This document shows, in pieces, positions 1 to 64,000 of a stretch of 64,000 nt of DNA. The stretch is from Amorphochlora amoebiformis (taxonomy: Eukaryota > Cercozoa > Chlorarachniophyceae), in contig BAAHQB010000106.1 in NCBI GenBank assembly GCA_054601695.1, positions 558,001-622,000 on the forward strand, in the 5' to 3' direction. A program made the translations under genes and the position numbers. A model generated the notes under the pieces. That model saw only the letters and a program-made list of their open reading frames with translations, was not told the origin of the DNA and did not search any database. Each line of letters starts with the position of its first letter. Position 1 is the first letter of the stretch.

Positions 1-123
1 TAATATATATATATGTATATATATATAGTGCATATATACATATATATATACATAGATATGTATATATGTGTATAATTATGTATGCATTAATAATCAATAT
101 ATTTATGTATCCATCCATATGTA

Positions 124-165
<42 letters not shown>

Positions 166-172
166 TATACAC

Positions 173-245
<73 letters not shown>

Positions 246-355
246 GGCAAATCAACATGTAAATAATACATTTTTTTAAGTATATTCATATTTATGTATA
301 CAGTTATATATATATATATATACATTTATGTAAATATATATATATATATATATTG

Positions 356-396
<41 letters not shown>

Positions 397-464
397 TTGT
401 ATACATTTAATTGTATACGCAAATCTTGCCGAAAAAAAAAAAGAAAAATTGAAATTAATAATAC

Positions 465-9733
<9,269 letters not shown>

Positions 9734-9920
9734 TACCGGATCTGGCCGAAATTATAGTCTCCAGAATCTCGACGAGATTCTTATCCGTTACTACCGGTGT
9801 ACCCTCTAATCCTCGGAGCATTCAACCGCCTCGTAGCTCTGCGCAACACCCAAGCGCAGTGGCACCCTCCCCGACTTTCATCCTCCCCCCCACCCACCAT
9901 AACCTTCTGTGACGCGAGAA
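9734..9920. promoter_or_regulatory. Bidirectional promoter region between pyruvate kinase and MPV17
   Basis: The two start codons, at 9731-9733 on minus and 9921 on plus, are only 187 bases apart and diverge. The interval is free of TA runs and telomere repeats and is clearly GC-richer than the introns. It must carry both 5' leaders and core promoters. No TATA box or known operator was recognised. Confidence 0.6.
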
Positions 9921-10760
9921 ATGAAAGGGACTTACTTCTATGGAATCTTGCGACGGGCTAACGAGCGATTAATCTTGAGATTCCGCACGCTTTCGCGCCG
10001 GAAAGGCACAGAGGTCCCCAAGGCAGCGACACCCCCTCGAGTTGCGCCCTGGCGGCGATTCGCGGCGGCCTACGAGCGGTCGCTCGAAGCGAGACCAGTC
10101 CTGACGAAGAGTATCACGGGTGGTATACTCTTCGGCTTGGGAGATATCCTAGGACAGAATCTGAGCGGCCAGGTGGAGTCGAAAGGGTTTGACAGCCCAC
10201 GATTCGCACGGGCTGTTCTTTTCGGCGGGGTGTTCTACCCGCTTCCCGCGCACATTCACTACAACTTTCTTGAGGTACGCCGCAATTTTTCTCTAGAAAA
10301 AATTCTTCGCAGAGAAGTTGAGAGAAAGGCCTCCCTTTTGTGTGTGTGCAACGCCTGTAACGAATAAGTGACCCTGCCACGTAACGAAAAACGACGTCTC
10401 ACTTTCAACTCTCCCCGAACCTTCTTCCAGACCCTCACAAAACGCCTAGCAGTCTCCCGGGCACGTGCTCCGTTCTTCAAGGCATTTGTCGAGCAGTTTG
10501 TCTATTGGTAACGCACTTTTTAATCGTAACATATCTGGATACCCCTCTTTTCGATTTCTCTCGTCTCCCTCTTCTCTCCTTTTATCGGTCCTTCCCTTTA
10601 TCCCTTTACTCTTCCCCATATCCAAGTCCGACTACTAAAAAGGAAAATGGGACATATCTACGTATCCTACTCTACTCTTATCTTTCCACAAGAACTGAAC
10701 CCGGGTGAAAAGTTGACGAACAAGTCTATGGACGTGATTGTATGTTGTATACACGCTTAC

Positions 10761-10827
<67 letters not shown>

Positions 10828-10871
10828 TTATATATATGTGTAGATACACACATACAGATAGTAAGTACATG

Positions 10872-10904
<33 letters not shown>

Positions 10905-10918
10905 TTATGTATATAATA

Positions 10919-10961
<43 letters not shown>

Positions 10962-11262
10962 TTAATGTATATGTGTGTGTGTTTTCAAACGGATTCTTTT
11001 TCCTTTTTTTTTCTTCATTTTTCTTTTTCTTTTTTTTTCTTTTTTCTTTTTTTTTCTTTTTTCTTTTTTTTTCTTTTTTCTTCTTTTTTTTGAATTTTTT
11101 TCTTCAGGTCGTACTTATCGAACGCGTATTATCATGCGGTTCTAGGAGCACTGCAGGGCATGTCGACAAGCCAGGTATCAGTTTGTTGGGCAGTTTTTAT
11201 GTTTCTTTCATATAAATAATATATACATATATATATGTATGTATGTGTGTATATGTATCTAT

Positions 11263-11297
<35 letters not shown>

Positions 11298-11440
11298 AGA
11301 TATATATATATATATATATGTATTATATATATATATATGTATATATATTTGTACATATTTATATATATGTATATATATATCGTGTGTATGTGTGTCTACG
11401 TCCTTGTATTCATACGTATCTGCATATAAAATTATATATA

Positions 11441-11491
<51 letters not shown>

Positions 11492-11523
11492 ATAATATAT
11501 ATAATATATATATATTTATGTAT

Positions 11524-11587
<64 letters not shown>

Positions 11588-11588
11588 T

Positions 11589-11622
<34 letters not shown>

Positions 11623-11664
11623 GTATAAGTGTATGAAAGGGTATCATCCTACCCTATGGATACC

Positions 11665-11711
<47 letters not shown>

Positions 11712-11722
11712 TCTATCTGCAC

Positions 11723-11806
<84 letters not shown>

Positions 11807-11896
11807 ATGTATATATATTTATATATACATATATCATCATATATAAATTATATAAATGTACATATACATACATGTATAAATATATATATATATATA

Positions 11897-11949
<53 letters not shown>

Positions 11950-12290
11950 ACACATATATATGTGTGCTATAATACATATATATATACATACGTCACATAT
12001 ATCCAAAAATTCTTAAATTTATATCATACATATTTACATATAGCTGTACGATACGGATTCTGATACTATAATACATATCTACCTACATATATAAATGTAC
12101 ATATATATATACATACATATAAATATATATATATATATGTATATATATGTACATATATAAACATATATATGTGTACTATACATACACATGAACATACGTC
12201 ATATATACATATTAGTGCACGATACGGATTCTGATACTACAATACATACTTATCTACAAGTGTATTATACCTTTTCCGACAGTATAATAC

Positions 12291-12331
<41 letters not shown>

Positions 12332-12493
12332 AATATAATATATATACATATAATATATATATATATGTATGTATATGTATGTATGTATATATAGGTGTAT
12401 GATAGGGTTTCTGATACACTATGGGATACGCTAAAGGCCCAGTGGGCATTTTGGATACCTGTACAACTCATCAACTTTAAGTAAGTATATATG

Positions 12494-12524
<31 letters not shown>

Positions 12525-12597
12525 GTATGTATATATATAAATATATATATATATATATGTGTGTGTTTGTGTGCATATATATTTAAGTGTACATATA

Positions 12598-12638
<41 letters not shown>

Positions 12639-12687
12639 CATATATGTGTGGGCATTTTGGATACCTGCGCAACTCATCAACTTTAAG

Positions 12688-12785
<98 letters not shown>

Positions 12786-12796
12786 TACATATATTC

Positions 12797-12827
<31 letters not shown>

Positions 12828-12878
12828 TATGTGGGCATTTTGGATACCTGTACAACTCATCAACTTTAAGTAAATGTA

Positions 12879-12939
<61 letters not shown>

Positions 12940-13064
12940 CATATATATATATATTTATGTATACATATACATATATATACATACACATGTGTGTGTGTGT
13001 GTGTGTTTGTGTGTGTGCATATATATTTAACTGTACATATATACATATATGATATATATGTATG

Positions 13065-13115
<51 letters not shown>

Positions 13116-13151
13116 TATATATTTTGAGTATACATATAATACATATATGAC

Positions 13152-13211
<60 letters not shown>

Positions 13212-13289
13212 CACGTATATATGTGGGCATTTTGGATACCTGTACAACTCATCAACATTAAGCAAATATATAATTTATGTATATTATAA

Positions 13290-13369
<80 letters not shown>

Positions 13370-13609
13370 CATATTATTTATATTATTTATATATACACAT
13401 ATACATATATGATATATCTATATATATAATATATATATATATACATATATATATGTGGGCATTTTGGATACCTGTACAACTCATCAACTTTAAGTAAATA
13501 TGTATATATATTATATATATATATATATGTATATATATACATATATTTATATACATATATATATATATAGATATATATATATAAATATAGATATATGTAT
13601 GTATATATA

Positions 13610-13645
<36 letters not shown>

Positions 13646-13663
13646 ACAGATATGTATGTATAC

Positions 13664-13703
<40 letters not shown>

Positions 13704-13832
13704 CACATATATATATATATATGTATGTATATATATTTGTGTACATATATATGTATACATAGATGTGTGTGTGGGAGAGAGAGCGTGTGAGTGCATTATA
13801 TACGTATATAAATATATAAAAACATGCTTTAC

Positions 13833-13863
<31 letters not shown>

Positions 13864-13881
13864 GTGTACATACACATATAC

Positions 13882-13926
<45 letters not shown>

Positions 13927-14069
13927 TCATAAATTTATAATATCACATACACATATAATATTATATATAATATATATACATATATATATATATATATTGT
14001 CAATATATATACTTAGATATGTTCCAGTCCGCCACCAGCTTAACTTCGTTCTTGTAGTATCCCTAGGTA

Positions 14070-14111
<42 letters not shown>

Positions 14112-14314
14112 GTATATTTTTATATATGGAGAGATATATACCCCACATTATATTTGTATCATATTACATCTCTATATGATAGATGTATGTATATATATAT
14201 ATATATATATATGTATAATTAAATATATAATTAAAATCGTATGCACATGTATGTGTATACGTATATGAATATATGCATATATATATGTGTGTACGCATAC
14301 AATGTATAAAAAAT

Positions 14315-14362
<48 letters not shown>

Positions 14363-14885
14363 CATATATATACATATACATACATACATATACATGTATA
14401 CATATACACACATATATATAGATACACAACTCTTGCACAAACCCAATGTAAAAATACACACAGGTTGGACAAGCTTCCTCTCCGTCGCTTTTCCCCCAGT
14501 ACCTAACCCTAACCCTAACCCTAACCCTAACCCTAACCCTAACCCTCATCCTCACCACTAAATGCCAACCCTAAGCCCAACCCTAATCATAAACCTAACC
14601 CTAACCTAAAGCTAACCCTAACCCTAACCCTAACTCTAACCCTAACCCTCATCCTAACCACTAAATGCCAACCCTAAGCCCAACCCTAATCATAAACCTA
14701 ACCCTAACCCTCATCCTAACCACTAAATGCCAACCCTAAGCCCAACCCTAATCATAAACCTAACCCTAACCTAGACCTAACCCTAACCCTAACCCTAACC
14801 CTAACTCTAACCCTAACCCTTCCCCTAACCCTAACCCTAACCCTAGGCCGAGGAGCCCAGTCAAAGCAAGCTAATTGAAAAATAA
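9921..14885 (+). CDS. MPV17: MPV17/PMP22-family membrane protein, 7 exons
   Basis: Small multi-span membrane protein of the family found in mitochondrial inner and peroxisomal membranes (channel or metabolite homeostasis role; substrate unsettled). Exons: 9921-10274, 10431-10507, 11108-11174, 12395-12480, 14017-14066, 14464-14498, 14847-14885. Joined they give 235 residues ending in TAA at 14883-14885. Family features in order: a basic N-terminus of about 50 residues (possibly a targeting sequence), [102 protein letters not shown]. The start is the ATG at 9921; an upstream in-frame GTG at 9909 is not needed. Intron 6 (14499-14846) is nearly pure CCCTAA repeat, and the last exon supplies the tail [12 protein letters not shown]. 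Intron 4 carries four extra copies of the 3' half of exon 4. Divergent from pyruvate kinase. Confidence 0.93.
12481..13500 (+). repeat. Four donor-side copies of MPV17 exon 4 end
   Basis: Copies near 12648, 12830, 13223 and 13453 each carry the 3' half of exon 4 ([12 protein letters not shown]) and its GTAA donor, separated by TA runs and short TG runs. None has the 5' half or the acceptor. Two are nearly identical to the real exon; those at 12648 and 13223 have one or a few changes. Confidence 0.92.
14499..14846. repeat. MPV17 intron 6, almost entirely CCCTAA repeat
   Basis: The 348-base intron starts GTACCTAACCC and ends CCCTAG. It consists of CCCTAA units with a recurring variant segment (CACTAAATGCCAACCCTAAG). 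Both splice sites lie in the repeat. Confidence 0.9.
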
Positions 14886-15789
14886 AAAGCAGTTTTCTCT
14901 GCTGTTATCTTTCTCTCTCTCATCTCTGTGTTCTCTCATCCCTCTCTCTATCTCTCTCTGTGTGTCTCTCTGTCTGTCTGTCTGCAAACTCACATGCCTC
15001 ACCCTTATCATAGGAAGAGAGAGTGTCTTATTGTGTTTTTTTTTTTCCCGGAAATTTCGTCTAAATTTCTGATTTTTTTTTTCCCTTTTTTTTTTCATGC
15101 TCGGAAGCGCGAAAATGTTTTTCTATTTTCCTTTTTTTTTTTTCTAATTTTTTAGGGTTTTTTTTTTTATTTATATATATACCTTATCGGCTCGAGCTGG
15201 CTTCCGTGTTTTTCGCCTTAATAAAAATATTTCCGCGGGGGGCACTGACAGCGAAAGGGGTTGAATTACAGGGTGAGTTTTATATGTATTATTTATTATA
15301 CACATATATATATATATAATTATATATATATATATATTAATACATTATTTTGTTTAAAAATTGGTAACTGTCATGCATATGCGAGATGGTATTTGCCCGC
15401 GTTCGATCTGTACAAGTATTATGATGTGTATTATACTTATATATACATATATATATATATATATATTTACATATCTACGTATGTATATTTTATTATCTTA
15501 GTTTTACATTTAGTTCGGGTCTTAAAGCTCTCTCATCCGCAATTTTCTTCAACTTTTTTTTTATTTTTTTTTCCCGTGTCGCCAGACATAGTAAAGCAAG
15601 AAAATATTTGTGTAATACAACATAATAAAACAGATATAAACACATATATACATAAATACATGTCATACATCTATACATGCATACACATAGGTATGTATAT
15701 AGAGAGAGAGAAATTGTCAACCCTTAGGGATTTTAACTCCCTTACGTACATATCATGTCCATCTGGTTAGCTTACCTTTAGCCCAATTC

Positions 15790-16070
15790 TCTCAATCTCG
15801 CTCTCTCTCTTCTCTTGCTCTCTCTCTTCTCTTGCTCTCTCTCTTCTCTTGCTCTCTCTCTTCTCTTGCTCTCTCTCTTCTCTTGCTCTCTCTCTTCTCT
15901 TGCTCTCTCTCTTCTCTTGCTCTCTCTCTTCTCTTCCTCTCATACGCCAGGTTTTTGTAGTGAGAGAACAGTTTCTTTCTCTCTCCCTCCTCCTCTCTCT
16001 TTCTCTCTTTCTCTCTCTCATTTTCTCTCTCTCTCTCTCTCTCTTTCTCTCCTCTAAACTTCTCTCTCTG
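15790..16070. repeat. CT-rich minisatellite
   Basis: About ten units of TCTCTTGCTCTCTC (17 bp period), then simple CT repeat. Intergenic. Confidence 0.9.
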
Positions 16071-16220
16071 TGTGTCTCTTTCTCCCCAATGACTCGCTCT
16101 ATTTTTTAAAAAAAAAAAACTTCCCACCGACAACTTCTGGCCAGATTACGGCTTGCGCGTACCTCTACCGCGCTAAAGGCTGTGACTACGGACCAGATGC
16201 TCAGAGACTTTTTAGTACAC

Positions 16221-16268
<48 letters not shown>

Positions 16269-16439
16269 ATACTATTGCCGAGTTGCAGGATTGATAAAAT
16301 GCTGTACATGGAACCAAAAATTAATGTCACGGACCTACGGACGGATGTCACACAACGTGACATTGCAGACTGAGTCGGTAGAATTTGGCCGCCTTTATTA
16401 GAGTTGTTACTAATGATCGATTCGTGCTGTCTCTTACTG

Positions 16440-17060
16440 GACAATCTACTAGCAATTTACCTTAATAAAAACTCCAATCATTGGTACTTACTAGACTTAA
16501 CTAGTTAAACCAGTAAACTACTCTAGTACTCCCAAGTCATTGCAGATTTGTTTGAAATTATACTCCATGTCTAGACGTAGTCTAGGTAGTAATTAATATA
16601 ATATTCTGCGCCTAGCGCTAGCTAGATCTAGAGATACCTAGATACATCTAGAAAGTTCTAGAAGTTGTGTTTTCTATCTACTAGCTATACCTAGAGACTA
16701 CTAGACTAGATCTACTAGATCTAGACGCCTGTGTGACACACTTAATTAATGGGACGTCGAGCAAACCTTCTTACAGTAAGTAGGCTCTAGTAGCTGAGAA
16801 TATATCCGACTAGTCCGAAGCTGAAATTTAAATACAAGTCCAGCCCAATGAGTGCGTGTTGTATAATAGATTTTATTCTTGAAGTTGACACAGGTGTCTC
16901 GGGTACGCATATATCTAGCGACGTACCTATATATCTAGCGACCTCTAAACCTCCGTAACAATATTCTACAATCTAACCTAGATATATTCTAGATATTTGA
17001 CTAGATTGATGCGCGCGATTCTTAGCTTTTGGGGCTTATTTAGCGTAAACTATCTGTCGG
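16440..17060. repeat. CTAG-rich island
   Basis: About 600 bases with a very high density of CTAG, TCTAGA and ACTAG, free of TA runs and telomere repeats. No open frame of interest on either strand. No transposon features seen. Confidence 0.7.
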
Positions 17061-17104
17061 AAGGTCTCTAGGGTCTAGAAGATGACTCTGGTTACTGGCG
17101 GTGT

Positions 17105-50853
<33,749 letters not shown>

Positions 50854-50860
50854 TTTCGCG

Positions 50861-51212
50861 CTAAAATATCGGAAAAAAAACAATTACACGCGGTTTCAGC
50901 GGATGGGGTACCATGTTTTTCAGGTTTGAAAATGGGGGAGGGTTCCGGATAGAGGGGAGGGAAGGAGTAGGGTACGTCTCTTCTCGCAGAGTGACGTGTC
51001 CAAGGCCGTACGAAATCTTGAGTTTTTTTATTGAATTAGGCGGTATGTGTGACAGAAGAATATATCACGCCGTGATATTCCGCTTTGTCGCATATTTACC
51101 GTGATTAGGCGCAACATCACGTCTTTGCATATTGAAATTCAATAAGCAAGATATCAGGATTTTGAAATCTTGATATCTTGAATCTAATAGTTTTTATATA
51201 ACATTATCTTAC
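50861..51212 (-). other. Probable 5'-UTR intron of the HACD gene
   Basis: Just upstream of the HACD start codon the minus strand shows a T-run and TTTTAG acceptor at 50861, leaving only seven untranslated bases before ATG. A consensus donor, CAG|GTAAGA, lies at 51212. Joining them gives no useful reading frame into HACD, so the upstream exon (51213 to perhaps 51470) is best read as untranslated leader. It would overlap the first coding exon of the plus-strand gene at 51245-51323. Confidence 0.5.
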
Positions 51213-51244
51213 CTGGATATTCATTATTTGATATCAAGATATCT

Positions 51245-63800
<12,556 letters not shown>

Positions 63801-63894
63801 GTCAATACAATATATATATATATATAATATAATATATATATGTATGTATATGTAGATATATATTTATATGTGGATACGTTTTATATATGAATTG

Positions 63895-63935
<41 letters not shown>

Positions 63936-64000
63936 TGCAATATATGTATAAATATATATATATATATATACTATATATTCGTGAAACCAACATTAATTTT

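Larger units (their letters stand above)
14886..17104. other. Intergenic region between convergent MPV17 and SDR-like genes
   Basis: About 2.2 kb between two converging stop codons. It holds T-rich and CT-rich stretches (14900-15170, 15790-16070), short TA runs and the CTAG-rich island at about 16440-17060. Several exon-like islands have AG/GT borders (minus 15775-15800, plus about 15248-15268, both strands 16120-16205) but I could not chain them into one frame. A small unrecognised gene here is possible. Confidence 0.4.

Noticed and set aside
14464-14561. MPV17 ending in a Pro-Asn tail read from CCCTAA repeats
   Set aside because: At first plausible, but a donor at 14499 joins in phase to an exon at 14847-14885 that gives a normal short C-terminus and stop.
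15261-15770. 169-aa plus ORF and short islands in 15190-16450
   Set aside because: The ORF is largely TA-derived; the islands have splice-like borders but no consistent phase chain or recognisable protein.
50913-51104. 63-aa ORF (MFFRFENGGGF) in the intergenic region
   Set aside because: No recognisable features and no splice link; it overlaps the proposed HACD leader intron.

Overview
The window is a 64 kb piece of a eukaryotic nuclear chromosome, probably from a protist. Genes are split into many short exons with GT..AG introns. The introns are packed with (TA)n microsatellites, TTAGGG/CCCTAA telomere-type repeats, purine tracts and satellites. TTAGGG-type repeats fit stramenopiles, haptophytes and several other lineages, and argue against green algae, dinoflagellates or apicomplexans. 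I cannot name the organism. Almost every long continuous ORF is translated microsatellite; the real genes only appear when 24 to 473 base exon islands are joined across introns with matching splice phase.

Layout: (1) 465-9733, minus: pyruvate kinase, 18 exons, 3' end beyond the left edge. (2) 9921-14885, plus: MPV17/PMP22-family membrane protein, 7 exons, complete, divergent from pyruvate kinase across 187 bases. (3) 14886-17104: intergenic, with a CT-rich block and an odd CTAG-rich island. (4) 17105-50853, minus: one continuous reading frame over 39 exons. It encodes a complete 3-hydroxyacyl-CoA dehydratase (about 217 aa), then about 560 aa of a Rossmann/SDR-like protein with a C-terminal membrane segment. 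(5) 51245-63800 and beyond, plus: 18 exons of a protein with a charged, repetitive N-terminal half and a conserved-looking C-terminal half of unassigned family, running off the right edge, head-to-head with gene 4.

The most unusual property is how the introns are built. More than twenty introns hold tandem copies of the neighbouring exon-intron junction: part of the exon, its splice site and a TA (or TTAGGG) run. Copies of an exon's 5' end plus acceptor lie upstream of the exon; copies of its 3' end plus donor lie downstream. Only the innermost copy gives an intact reading frame. Several introns begin or end directly in telomere-type repeat, and one is made almost only of CCCTAA. I saw no tRNA, rRNA, CRISPR array, transposase or reverse transcriptase.
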